This document shows positions 18,233-25,784 of a stretch of DNA of 64,000 nucleotides, piece by piece. A program made the position numbers and the translations under genes. The DNA lies in NCBI RefSeq assembly GCF_000807855.2, contig NZ_JRYR02000001.1, positions 3,859,961-3,923,960 on the forward strand, given 5' to 3'. Within the stretch, counting starts at the first letter, position 1, and every line of letters begins with the position of its first letter. Below the pieces are notes generated by a model. It did no database searches. It had not been told where the DNA came from and saw only the letters and a program-made list of their open reading frames with translations. This stretch comes from Flammeovirga pacifica. Lineage in GTDB: Bacteria; Bacteroidota; Bacteroidia; Cytophagales; Flammeovirgaceae.

Positions 18233-18847
18233 ATGCAATATATTGCCATTGCAGGAAATATTGGATCTGGTAAGACAACACTTACCAAAATGTTATCAGA
18301 ACATTTTAATTGGATTCCTGAATTTGAAAGTACTGCTGATAATCCTTATTTAGAAGATTTTTACAAAGACATGTCTAGATGGGCATTTCATGCTCAAGTG
18401 CGTTTCTTAGATAATAGTTTTCAACAAATGTTGGACTTGAAAGATGCACCTAAATCTATTATTCAAGATCGTTCTTTTGATGAGAACGCTTATATCTTTG
18501 CGAAGAACTTACATGCTTCTGGTATTATGGATGACAGAGACTTTGAATCTTATTGGAAACTATTTAAGAGTATGTCTTCTCAACTTCCTAAGCCGGATTT
18601 ATTGATCTATTTAGACACAGACTATGAACGTCTAATAGCTCAGATTCAGAAAAGAGGTCGATCTTATGAACAAACTATTCCAGAAGATTATTTAAAAGGA
18701 TTAAATACTCTTTATAATCAATGGATCGATCAATACAGTGGGCCATTATTAAGAATTAAAATGTCTGATTATGATTTTGTAGAAAAATCGGTAGACTTCT
18801 ATAGAATAGTCAATCAAATTGATGAAAATCTATCAGTTACGAAATAA
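18233..18847 (+). CDS. Deoxynucleoside kinase (third of three)
   Basis: 204 residues. P-loop GNIGSGKT, IIQDRSFDENAY for the DRS site (the usual Leu-Tyr-Glu after DRS is Phe-Asp-Glu) and LID KRGRSYEQT. It is closer to the second copy in SRWAFHAQVRFLDNSFQQM. It is separated from the second kinase by a terminator and so has its own transcription or depends on read-through. It ends before a terminator at 18868. Confidence 0.9.
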   Translation: MQYIAIAGNIGSGKTTLTKMLSEHFNWIPEFESTADNPYLEDFYKDMSRWAFHAQVRFLDNSFQQMLDLKDAPKSIIQDRSFDENAYIFAKNLHASGIMDDRDFESYWKLFKSMSSQLPKPDLLIYLDTDYERLIAQIQKRGRSYEQTIPEDYLKGLNTLYNQWIDQYSGPLLRIKMSDYDFVEKSVDFYRIVNQIDENLSVTK

Positions 18848-18867
18848 GTAAGGATAGCGAATATAAA

Positions 18868-18898
18868 TAAGGCGGCAAGAGATTGCGGCCTTTTTTTT
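18868..18898 (+). terminator. Terminator after the kinase cluster
   Basis: Imperfect hairpin AAGGC...GGCAA / TTGC..GCCTT followed by nine Ts. Confidence 0.8.
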
Positions 18899-19106
18899 AT
18901 CTCTATACTTTTTTAAACTATTTAGAAATATCACTTTCAGTGATTCATAATTTTTATCAAACATAGATTGTCAGACTCTTTTTTATTATTTGAACATTCA
19001 TTATAAAATTGCTAATGTGTTGATTTAAAGATGTTAATGAATTTAATTCAGTTGGTTGATATGAGAAATAATTGATTCAAAATATAGTATTTCAAAACAT
19101 AATTCT

Positions 19107-19114
19107 TACCTTTG
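19107..19114 (+). promoter_or_regulatory. -7 promoter element upstream of rpmH (distal)
   Basis: TACCTTTG, full match to TAnnTTTG. The start site would fall at about 19121, the first base of an inverted repeat. Confidence 0.45.
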
Positions 19115-19330
19115 TCAGCCGGTGATTTGAAGTGCAGTATGTTTATGTGAACTTAACGATTGATAATCACCATATTCTAATTGAAATATTACGGTTAGTT
19201 GTTGTTTTATTGTAAGGATTAAAACACCTTTTGATACTCAATTATGTTAATGTGATTGAAATTAAAAGGATAAAATTCGTTTTATTCTGTATTTACAGTA
19301 AAATAGCTTGTCATTTTGCATAAGTATTTT

Positions 19331-19338
19331 TACTTTTG
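19331..19338 (+). promoter_or_regulatory. -7 promoter element of rpmH (proximal)
   Basis: TACTTTTG matches TAnnTTTG; a CTTG at 19307-19310 lies 20 bases upstream at the -33 position. The predicted leader is about 25 bases. Confidence 0.65.
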
Positions 19339-19370
19339 CAAGCCGAAAAATTCTAATCTTACATAGTACG

Positions 19371-19529
19371 ATGAAAAGAACATTTCAACCTTCGAACCGC
19401 AAGAGAAAAAACAAACACGGTTTCCGTCAAAGAATGCTTTCAGCAAACGGACGTAACGTTCTTGCAAGTAGAAGAAAAAAAGGAAGAAAGAGCCTTACAG
19501 TTTCTGACTCTAGAAAACACAAGGCGTAG
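19371..19529 (+). CDS. rpmH: 50S ribosomal protein L34
   Basis: 52 residues from the ATG at 19371 ([20 protein letters not shown]), a canonical L34: very basic, with [22 protein letters not shown]. The frame is open further upstream to 19308, but that part overlaps the promoter. It is followed by a 40-residue ORF and then rnpA, the usual rpmH-rnpA order with an insertion. Confidence 0.97.
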   Translation: MKRTFQPSNRKRKNKHGFRQRMLSANGRNVLASRRKKGRKSLTVSDSRKHKA

Positions 19530-19578
19530 TTAGCATCCTAAAGTAGGATGTGTTTCAGAACACTAAAACATTATTGTG

Positions 19579-19701
19579 ATGAAAACTCGTATCGCAAAAA
19601 AAATCTTGAAAAATCAAGAGAAATTGAATTACAACAAAGGCCAAGTTCAAAAAGCTGAGCGCCAAGTTGCAAAAAAACAAAAAGCTGCCGCTAACGCATA
19701 A
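19579..19701 (+). CDS. Small basic protein between rpmH and rnpA
   Basis: A 40-codon ORF, ATG at 19579 and TAA at 19699-19701. The product begins MKTRIAKKILKNQEKLNYNK and ends with QKAAANA. It is Lys/Arg/Gln-rich with no membrane segment and could bind RNA. Its codon use is like rpmH, and an ATG followed by 40 sense codons in a conserved ribosomal-RNase P neighbourhood argues that it is real. I have a weak recollection of similar short MKTRIAKK-type proteins in Cytophagales; this was not checked. Confidence 0.6.
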   Translation: MKTRIAKKILKNQEKLNYNKGQVQKAERQVAKKQKAAANA

Positions 19702-19703
19702 TT

Positions 19704-19836
19704 GACACTCTGTGTCTAGCAGCTTTTATCTAGCGTCTCTGCGAAGTACCTTTGGGTACTTCGCGGAAGCCCGCAAAAAAGGTTAAAAGCTGGAGGTCTG
19801 GCGGCAGCAAATGCGACGGACCTTCACTTTTTTTTT
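19704..19836 (+). ncRNA. Candidate structured RNA / leader between the small ORF and rnpA
   Basis: A locally GC-rich stretch without coding sense. Pairings: GACAC/GTGTC (19704-19716); a perfect 10-bp hairpin GCGAAGTACC/GGTACTTCGC with a 4-nt loop (19741-19764); an outer helix AGCTTTTA (19721-19728) with TAAAAGCT (19784-19791) enclosing it; and AGGTCTG (19794-19800) with CGGACCT (19817-19823), followed by a run of nine Ts (19828-19836). It ends 20 bases before rnpA. It may be a processed small RNA with its own terminator or an attenuating leader of rnpA. Confidence 0.5.
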
Positions 19837-19856
19837 GCCCTTTTTAAAATCAAATT

Positions 19857-20285
19857 ATGGAAAAAAAGAACTTACCTACATACGAACGTGCCACTTTTCC
19901 TAAAAATGAGCACCTTAAAAGTAGAAGTCAGATAGAGCAGATGTTCAAAGATGGGCAGTCTGTTTTTTGTTTTCCATTCAAAATCTACTATTCTTTATCT
20001 GCAGATGTAGAAAATGCATCTATTCCCCCACAAGTACTATTCTCAGTCTCTAAGAGAGGCTTCAAGCATGCCGTTGATAGAAATAGAATCAAAAGGCAAC
20101 TAAGAGAAGTTTATCGATTAAATAAAGGTATTTTGAATATTGATATTCCACTAGATAAAGTCGAACAACTTGCTTTTGTGTATGTATCAAGAAAAAAGGA
20201 ACCTCATGCTTTCTTAGAACGAAAGATGAAAGCTAGTTTGTATAAGGTGAATGAGGTTAGAAAAAATCCTTCAAGTAAAGATTAA
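19857..20285 (+). CDS. rnpA: Ribonuclease P protein component
   Basis: 142 residues. The RNR signature is clear: FSVSKRGFKHAVDRNRIKRQLREVYR, preceded by the helix ERATFPKNEHLKSRSQIEQMFKDG. RnpA binds the catalytic RNase P RNA and helps mature the 5' ends of tRNAs. The N-terminus is about ten residues longer than in E. coli. It lies downstream of rpmH, the conserved order. A hairpin terminator begins 5 bases after the stop. Confidence 0.95.
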   Translation: MEKKNLPTYERATFPKNEHLKSRSQIEQMFKDGQSVFCFPFKIYYSLSADVENASIPPQVLFSVSKRGFKHAVDRNRIKRQLREVYRLNKGILNIDIPLDKVEQLAFVYVSRKKEPHAFLERKMKASLYKVNEVRKNPSSKD

Positions 20286-20289
20286 GAAT

Positions 20290-20312
20290 AGCGTTTTTCA
20301 ACGCTTTTTTTA
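20290..20312 (+). terminator. Terminator of rnpA
   Basis: AGCGTT-tttc-AACGCT followed by a T run. Confidence 0.85.
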
Positions 20313-20467
20313 TGCTCAATTCAAAATGCTACCGCTAATTTTAACTGATTTTAGATAATAAACTTTAACATCTTTTACAGGGTGTTACTATTCACTCTTT
20401 TCTGAAAACTGTTTTAGCATTTTTTAAGTATACTAAAATGTTAATTCACTATAGAAAAGATACTACG

Positions 20468-22351
20468 ATGAAAATTATACCTAAATACCTATTTGCTTCA
20501 CTGCTGTTATTATCAGTTTTTCAATTAAAGTTATTTGCTCAAAATCAACGTTTAAAAAAGCATCCACATATAACTGGAAATGAAGTTGTTTGGAATGGTA
20601 GTCAAAATTCAGATTTTAATAATAGTTTGAATTGGACACCCAATATAATACCTAACCAATATAATCATGATAAATATCAAATACCAACGTATAAGATACC
20701 TGCCAATACCCCAAATATTTTAATTATTAGATCAAATGATATCATGTATGGTTCTAGATTAATAGTTGAAGGAGAATTAGAAGTACAGGATGGGGGAATA
20801 GTGAGAGTGAATGATTGTGATATTTCAGGAAAAGTAACTGTGGGTGATAATAATAATTCAAATTTAAGGGTGGGAAACTTTAGTATTTATGTTCACTTAA
20901 ATATTCTCAGTGGGGGGCTTTTAGATCTACAAACAAAATCGTTATTATGGGGAATTTATAATAATCCATATGCTCCTTCAAGTGAATTAAACATTCATAA
21001 AAATGCAACATTTAAGGCTAATAATGCAGATGTTGAGATTGAGAACTTAATTAATAATGGGACAGTTACAATAGAAGGAGATACTGAAATTAAATTACAT
21101 GAAAGTCTCATTAATAATATAGTAAATGGCTTTTCTTTTACAGATTCATCTAGACTTATTCTAACTTCAAATAGTGATCATAATTTGATGTCTTCAGGTT
21201 TAAAATTTAATGAAATTGAATTAAACACAACTGGAGCTGTAATTTTAAAAGATGATCTACATTTATCAGATGAAATTACTTTTGGTAAAGGGATAATTAC
21301 AGCAGAAAATTCTAATATTAAATTTATTTTTGAAGACGGTTCAGATTATGATATTCATACGTCTCCCTCCAGTAATTCTCATTTAGCTGTAAAAGTAATA
21401 AAAGAAGGCTTCACAGATACTTTTACATTCCCAGTTGGTGATGGAACCAAATATCACCCAATAAAAATCAGTAAACCTGGAAAAGTGTCAACAATCTACG
21501 AAGCACAATACAAGAATAATAATTTAAGAACTGCTCATTTGACAGGTAATGGTCAAGATATCGCAGCAAATGAATATTGGGTTTTAAATGCTACCACAGC
21601 AAATCCATCTCCAGTAGTAGTTTCTTTATACAAAAAATTTACAGAATTTTCTTCAGTTGATTCAACTAAATTAGATGTGATTGAATATGATTCATCTAAA
21701 CATGAATGGATTTCAGATGCTCATGAGCATACATTATCAGATTTTGTTTCTACTGATGGTCCTGTAACTGAATTTGGTGTTTTTACTCTTCATGATGAAA
21801 CAATAGGAACAAACCTACCAATCAAACTTATATCATTTAATGCCACACTCAACCAAAAAGAAGTAGACTTAAAATGGTCAACAGCTTCAGAAGAAAATAA
21901 CGAAAAATTTGTGGTAGAAAGAAGTTTTGATCAAAGACACTGGGAAACAGTGAAAGAAATACAAGGAGCTGGTAATAGCAATACACAATTAGATTATGAA
22001 GTATTTGATGAGCTATCAAATACAAATGAAAAAGTATATTATCGTTTAACTCAAATTGATTTTGATGGAAATAAAGAAATATTCTCTTCAGTATCAATTG
22101 GTCAAAATGACGATTTGAATAACGTAGTTAGTGTTTTTCCAGATCCAGTAAAAAGAGGTAATGAGATTACTATTCAATCGACTACAGACGAAGTTTTATC
22201 AGTGAAAATTTTATCTCTTGATGGAAAGGAAATGGATCAATTTAATGTTGATCATCTAATGACATATAAGGTAAATACTCAAGACCAAATGATCTTTGTA
22301 GAGATTGTAAATGGTCAAAATAAAGTAGTTAAGAAAGTGATTGTTCAATAG
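20468..22351 (+). CDS. Secreted protein with type IX secretion (type A) C-terminal sorting domain
   Basis: 627 residues from ATG 20468; a longer frame starts at 20438, but the ATG at 20468 places the signal peptide (MKIIPKYLFASLLLLS..., cleaved near LFAQ) at the N-terminus. The body is rich in Asn/Ser/Thr with repeated short beta strands, typical of a surface beta-helix/beta-sandwich (ISGKVTVGDNN, NLINNGTVTIEG). FNATLNQKEVDLKWSTASEENNEKFVVERS is a fibronectin-like segment common just before the sorting domain. Residues ~555-627 (VFPDPVKRGNEI...SLDGKEM...VNGQNKVVKKVIVQ) are a T9SS type A domain, so the protein is exported across the outer membrane. Function unknown. Confidence 0.8.
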   Translation: MKIIPKYLFASLLLLSVFQLKLFAQNQRLKKHPHITGNEVVWNGSQNSDFNNSLNWTPNIIPNQYNHDKYQIPTYKIPANTPNILIIRSNDIMYGSRLIVEGELEVQDGGIVRVNDCDISGKVTVGDNNNSNLRVGNFSIYVHLNILSGGLLDLQTKSLLWGIYNNPYAPSSELNIHKNATFKANNADVEIENLINNGTVTIEGDTEIKLHESLINNIVNGFSFTDSSRLILTSNSDHNLMSSGLKFNEIELNTTGAVILKDDLHLSDEITFGKGIITAENSNIKFIFEDGSDYDIHTSPSSNSHLAVKVIKEGFTDTFTFPVGDGTKYHPIKISKPGKVSTIYEAQYKNNNLRTAHLTGNGQDIAANEYWVLNATTANPSPVVVSLYKKFTEFSSVDSTKLDVIEYDSSKHEWISDAHEHTLSDFVSTDGPVTEFGVFTLHDETIGTNLPIKLISFNATLNQKEVDLKWSTASEENNEKFVVERSFDQRHWETVKEIQGAGNSNTQLDYEVFDELSNTNEKVYYRLTQIDFDGNKEIFSSVSIGQNDDLNNVVSVFPDPVKRGNEITIQSTTDEVLSVKILSLDGKEMDQFNVDHLMTYKVNTQDQMIFVEIVNGQNKVVKKVIVQ

Positions 22352-22373
22352 AATGACATTATAATTTTCATCA

Positions 22374-22410
22374 AAAAAATACCTACTCGAAATGGAGTAG
22401 GTATTTTTTT
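22374..22410. terminator. Bidirectional terminator after the T9SS protein gene
   Basis: ATACCTACTC / GAGTAGGTAT, 6-nt loop, A run before and T run after. Its right arm touches the viaA stop region. Confidence 0.9.
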
Positions 22411-23908
22411 ATATTTCTTTTTTAGCCCTTCTGATATTCTTTAATTTCTTAGCAAATTCTTCTAAACTATTTTTATTACTGGCTCTATACTTCCAAACCA
22501 AATCAAATGACTTAAGTTCATCAGGGTTTTCAGGGCCGAAAGTAATACTAAAAAATCTAGATCCTTTTGATTGAGCTTTCCTTTGTTTATGTAATAAAGA
22601 AGTATCAAATGGGGGAATTTTACCATCAGTGATTAATACTAAATCAGCATTTTTATAATCATCTGATTGCATTGTATCTATTGCAGTAGATAGGGCAGGG
22701 CCTGCATTGGTGCCAGCACTAAAAGACATTGATAAAAATTGAATGAGAGGTTCAAGACCTTCGTGAAGGTTACTTAAATCTATTTTCTTTATCTCATCTT
22801 CCGTTGCTCCAAAAGAGAATAAAACACACTTACGCTTATTTTCTAAGGCCATTTTCATAATGGCAAAGCATAAAGTTTTTGCAATTTGTTCTGGTTTACC
22901 TAACATAGAAGCACTTGTGTCAATACAAAGAACTACTGGTCCGGCAACATCTTCTGTTGTGCTTGTTTTTTCTTTTTTAGTACCCTTGTCGTCTTTTTTA
23001 GGATTTCTTTCTTCAGTCTTTAACTCGAAAGTTTGTAGTTTTCGTTCAATAAACTTTTTGTAAAAGATAATTTCTGTTTCTTCTTTTCCTAAAAAAGCAG
23101 CTTCCGATGGAAGTATCTGAGATAAGTCGTTACTTTCATGAATACCAGTTAAGGATTCTTTACCATGCGTAACTGTTTTACGGTAAGGTTGAATTGCAAT
23201 TTCTTGTAATTGCTCTCTTTCCTCTTGTAATTCAGCACTTGCATACCTTCCTAGAAGGTCGACTAACTCTTTGAGCATTTCCTCATCTTCTAATAATCTC
23301 TCGTATTGAGTGAGTACTTCAAAACCTGTTGATTGCCAACGCCCTTTTGCTTTTTCATAACCTAATCCAAGATGATCCATCAATTGACTGATCATACTTT
23401 GGGATTTATCGAATTTTACAGCGTTATCAGAAAGCTTCTTGATAAGGTCATCTTGCCTTTTTTGAGTTTTACCACCAAGTATTTTACGCATGGTTTCAAC
23501 CATTTTGGACATCATACTTTGTCCTTTACGGCCTTTGTCACCATTAGCTTTCCCCGAACGCATTCCAAAAGGAAGACTTAATTTCTTTCTTTGTTTATCA
23601 ATTTCAGGGGGTTGATTGGTCGTCTCTGCAATAGCTTCGATATGAGTTATCAATTCTTTCACAACATGCTCTCTCAAAGAGGCATGTCTACGAATAGAAT
23701 CTTTAAGACCAGGTGTTTCAAGAACATCATCAATAATATTCTTATAGCCTAAAGCCATATCAGAAAAATTAGAATTAAGCGCATCAGGTTCATGACCTTT
23801 AGCAATATCTGTTAAGTAGATTCCTAAAACTTCTCTGTCCTCTGCCTCACCTAAAGCGGAGAACATTTTAAATTTTTCTATTTTTTCGAAGGAAGATTTA
23901 ACCTCCAT
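22409..23908 (-). CDS. viaA: VWA-domain protein, ViaA-like partner of RavA
   Basis: 499 residues. The first ~300 are helical, and the C-terminal part is a von Willebrand A domain with the metal-site motif DTSAS (around residue 330, in VVLCIDTSASMLGKP) followed by a Thr and the Asp in LITDGKIPP. Length and layout match ViaA (YieM), which works with the MoxR ATPase RavA. Its start overlaps the end of the ATPase gene by 11 bases, so they are translationally coupled. In E. coli the pair acts on membrane-associated respiratory enzymes and aminoglycoside sensitivity; whether that holds here is unknown. Confidence 0.85.
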   Translation of the reverse strand: MEVKSSFEKIEKFKMFSALGEAEDREVLGIYLTDIAKGHEPDALNSNFSDMALGYKNIIDDVLETPGLKDSIRRHASLREHVVKELITHIEAIAETTNQPPEIDKQRKKLSLPFGMRSGKANGDKGRKGQSMMSKMVETMRKILGGKTQKRQDDLIKKLSDNAVKFDKSQSMISQLMDHLGLGYEKAKGRWQSTGFEVLTQYERLLEDEEMLKELVDLLGRYASAELQEEREQLQEIAIQPYRKTVTHGKESLTGIHESNDLSQILPSEAAFLGKEETEIIFYKKFIERKLQTFELKTEERNPKKDDKGTKKEKTSTTEDVAGPVVLCIDTSASMLGKPEQIAKTLCFAIMKMALENKRKCVLFSFGATEDEIKKIDLSNLHEGLEPLIQFLSMSFSAGTNAGPALSTAIDTMQSDDYKNADLVLITDGKIPPFDTSLLHKQRKAQSKGSRFFSITFGPENPDELKSFDLVWKYRASNKNSLEEFAKKLKNIRRAKKEI

Positions 23909-25466
23909 AACTACGTTTTAATTTTTCCGTTTGGAGCTTGTAATTTAATACCTGCTTCCAAAGGTCATTTAATGATTCATCTATTAGAGATCGCCAGTTT
24001 TCTGATAAGAAAATATTTTTACCAACACCTTCTTCTCTACTTAATCTTACTTCTTCTACCTCTTGTGAGATCTTGTCAAGATATTTTAATAGTAGATCGG
24101 CTTCTTTATTTAATTGTTGTTTGATCTCATCAGAGATACTAATAGAAACTCTTCCGACTTTATGTTCCTTAGCAGACTTTAATTTGTATTTGTGATAGTC
24201 ATGACCAATACGTACTTCAATTTCTGTATCAGAAATACGACCAACAGTAAAAGCTTCTGTTCTGCCAGTAGAAGTATATAGCATGATTTCGTTGGTGCCT
24301 CTGCCCATCATTTCAAAATCATCTGCAAGAATACGGTTGTTCATACTACTAAACCCTTCGATTAAATAGTACTCACCATCTATCATTGTAGGAGCTTCTA
24401 CATAAAGTTCTTTTTCCTCTTTTGTTTTATTATCTACGTCTCTTTCGAAAGTTTCTAATTGAGAGCGAACTGTTTCCATACTGTATTTAGTACTCCAACC
24501 ATACTTTTGGATAGATCTTGTAACCCATTGCCTAACCATATCAATCTGATCTGGTGTGTGCCAAATACAATTGGCAATAAGGAAGCAATCGGAAAGATCT
24601 ACACGTTCTCTGCCGTTCATAAATGCAGAAGTACGTAAGAGGCGGACAATTTTATGCCACCTACGATCAGATACATAAATGTTATTTTCTGGTTCAGGAC
24701 CAGTAGATTGATTATATCTTTCTATGTATTTTCTAACAATAGCAATAACACTTAATACCTCGTTGGGTACTTTCAAAGAGTCGATCATTGGACTCCAAGA
24801 ATCTACTTCTTTTTCGTTAAATTTTAAATCTTCGCTAACGACTGGGTTAGCATATTTAGAAGAAGTGATCATATCGAAGAACTTTTGCTCATCGATAATT
24901 CTATCTACATAAACACGAACTAGGAAACGATCCCAAATAGCTTCTAAGCCTTCACCTCTTGCAGGAAGTTCATTAGATGCAGACAAAAGAGCATGTACTT
25001 TTACTTCAATTTCTTGATCTCCATTTCTAAATACTTTCTCATTTAATACAGTTAAAAGAGCATTTTGAATGGAAGGACCAGCTTTCCAGATCTCATCTAG
25101 GAAAACTACAGAAGATCCTGGTAGATAGTTATCAGTAAGACGTTCGTATTTATCTTCCTTACTTAATTTTGATATTGAAATAGGACCGAAGATTTCATCA
25201 GGAGTACTGAATCTGTTCATCAGATACTCAAAAGAATCTCCACCTGTAAATGCATATTTTAATCGGCGGGCAATCATACTTTTACCCACACCTGGAGGGC
25301 CTAACATGAAAATACTTTCTCCAGCAATGGCACTAAGCAAAGCTAGTGAAAGAACATCTTCTTTTTCATGAAGATCTTCACCTAACAATGCTAATAATTT
25401 CTTGGATCTATCACATACACTCAATGATGTAGTAGAAAAATCACTCATCGTTCCGCTTGTATTCAT
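23898..25466 (-). CDS. ravA: MoxR-family AAA+ ATPase, RavA-like
   Basis: 522 residues. Walker A GPPGVGKS (56-63), the RavA-specific SFEYLMNRFSTPDEIFGPISI, Walker B VVFLDEIWKAG (residues 120-130), sensor region SASNELPARGEGLEAIWDRF and then a C-terminal LARA-type domain region. This is a close match in layout to E. coli RavA. It hydrolyses ATP as a ring and works with ViaA, encoded by the next gene. A start at 25448 (MSDF) is also possible. It is the first gene of the two-gene operon; no clear -7 motif was seen upstream. Confidence 0.88.
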   Translation of the reverse strand: MNTSGTMSDFSTTSLSVCDRSKKLLALLGEDLHEKEDVLSLALLSAIAGESIFMLGPPGVGKSMIARRLKYAFTGGDSFEYLMNRFSTPDEIFGPISISKLSKEDKYERLTDNYLPGSSVVFLDEIWKAGPSIQNALLTVLNEKVFRNGDQEIEVKVHALLSASNELPARGEGLEAIWDRFLVRVYVDRIIDEQKFFDMITSSKYANPVVSEDLKFNEKEVDSWSPMIDSLKVPNEVLSVIAIVRKYIERYNQSTGPEPENNIYVSDRRWHKIVRLLRTSAFMNGRERVDLSDCFLIANCIWHTPDQIDMVRQWVTRSIQKYGWSTKYSMETVRSQLETFERDVDNKTKEEKELYVEAPTMIDGEYYLIEGFSSMNNRILADDFEMMGRGTNEIMLYTSTGRTEAFTVGRISDTEIEVRIGHDYHKYKLKSAKEHKVGRVSISISDEIKQQLNKEADLLLKYLDKISQEVEEVRLSREEGVGKNIFLSENWRSLIDESLNDLWKQVLNYKLQTEKLKRSYGG

Positions 25467-25784
25467 TTTAGTTCGTTGATTAGAGACAGATAGTGCTAAT
25501 CAGAGCATAATATTCTAAAATGCTCTATTATGAAGTTAACTTAGCTCAATTTAAAAAGAAACACTCTATCCTTGTGAATAGTAATTAATTTGACCGCTTC
25601 TATGAAGATGTAAATTAATGCCCTAAAATATTGAATATTTTTTATTTCGACATCAAAATGAAGATTAAGTCAAGTTAATTTTTCTGATTAAAATATAAAG
25701 AAGGGTGATTTTTATGAGAAATAATAAAAAAAGCAGCCATATAATTATGACTGCTATCTTAAAAAAATACGATCAACAAAGATT
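25467..25784. other. 318-bp gap between ravA and the DUF5916 gene
   Basis: Holds the promoter side of ravA and the terminator of the DUF5916 gene (25729-25757). The rest is AT-rich with no ORF or clear repeat. Confidence 0.5.
25729..25757 (-). terminator. Terminator of the DUF5916 gene
   Basis: On minus: GCAGTCAT, short AT loop, ATGGCTGC (one G-T pair), then a T run. Confidence 0.75.

Larger units (their letters stand above)
18899..19370 (+). other. 472-bp region before rpmH with two promoter elements
   Basis: Besides AT-rich sequence it holds a perfect TACCTTTG -7 element at 19107-19114, followed at the expected start site by an inverted repeat GGTGATT (19121-19127) / AATCACC (19165-19171), and the rpmH promoter at 19331-19338. 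No ORF of note lies between the two promoters, so the first may make a long rpmH leader or a separate small RNA. Confidence 0.5.

Noticed and set aside
19741-19836. SRP (4.5S) RNA gene
   Set aside because: A GGAAGC-like string is present, but the conserved GGAA tetraloop helix and asymmetric loop of SRP RNA could not be fitted.
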